Below are positions 18,270 to 18,362 of a stretch of DNA of 18,362 bases, in pieces. The stretch spans positions 1 through 18,362 of the forward strand of contig MU859426.1 in NCBI GenBank assembly GCA_033297205.1. Direction: 5' to 3'. The translations under genes and the position numbers were made by a program. The notes under the pieces are model-generated. The model did not search any database. It saw only the letters and a program-made list of their open reading frames with translations, and was not told the origin of the DNA. The DNA is from Pseudoneurospora amorphoporcata (lineage: Eukaryota; Ascomycota; Sordariomycetes; Sordariales; Sordariaceae). How positions within the stretch are numbered: the first letter of the stretch is position 1; each line of letters opens with the position of its first letter.

Positions 18270-18362
18270 TGTGACAAGGGCTGTGATCAGGGCTTGGAAC
18301 AGTAGTTCAAATTCAGCTAATAAACTACTTTGGTCTCGAAGGCCTTGTTGATCCCTCTCGAC
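18270..18362 (+). mobile_element. LTR, family 2, copy 3 (runs off the window)
   Basis: It starts TGTGACAAGG, then GGGCTTGGAA, GTTCAAATTCAGCT, CTTTGGTCTCGAAGGCC and TTGTTGATCC, matching copy 2 (8857 downward) block by block in the opposite orientation. It is cut off by the window edge, so it could be a solo LTR or the start of an element. Confidence 0.65.

Overview
The window is nuclear DNA of a filamentous ascomycete (Pezizomycotina). Evidence: short spliceosomal introns of 57-77 bp with GTAAGT/GTGAGT donors, two HET-domain genes, an NB-ARC/TPR NLR relic, fungal LTR and LINE relics, and C-to-T decay of the kind left by repeat-induced point mutation (RIP): TGG read as TAG, CAA read as TAA. I saw no tRNA, rRNA or CRISPR.

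Layout. 1-2028 (+) is a decayed NLR (NB-ARC then one TPR) carrying a 293-bp MITE-like insertion. 2527-3216 (-) is a LINE reverse-transcriptase relic. 3217-4754 has no confident gene but holds two strong palindromes and one small C-terminal ORF. 4755-6150 is a retrotransposon nest: a solo LTR with a perfect 5-bp target duplication interrupting an open frame, a fragment of a second LTR family, then a Gypsy-type LTR running into a truncated gag. 6470-8525 (-) is a broken HET gene whose repeat track extends a segment of the HET region about eight-fold. 8498-8857 holds a 64-bp tandem duplication and another family-2 LTR, lying where the HET N-terminus should be. 8863-9186 (+) is an ATG-less open frame starting at the edge of that LTR.

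9861-10339 (-) is a coiled-coil exon. 10520-11303 (-) is a three-exon NmrA/isoflavone-reductase-like gene with a truncated C-terminus. 11767-12824 (-) is an intact-looking two-exon gene for a 328-residue protein of unknown function. 13277-15363 (-) is a full-length HET gene broken by one missing base. 15466-16415 (-) is unresolved. 16559-16923 (+) is a two-exon gene for a 95-residue protein. 17590-18163 (-) is an unknown frame with a shift at a T8 run. The right edge enters a third family-2 LTR at 18270.

HET and NLR proteins are the two main fungal allorecognition families. This looks like an accessory, transposon-rich incompatibility cluster in which all three large recognition genes are broken or decayed, with a few ordinary genes between. 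The most unusual feature is the 26-residue tandem repeat in the first HET gene.
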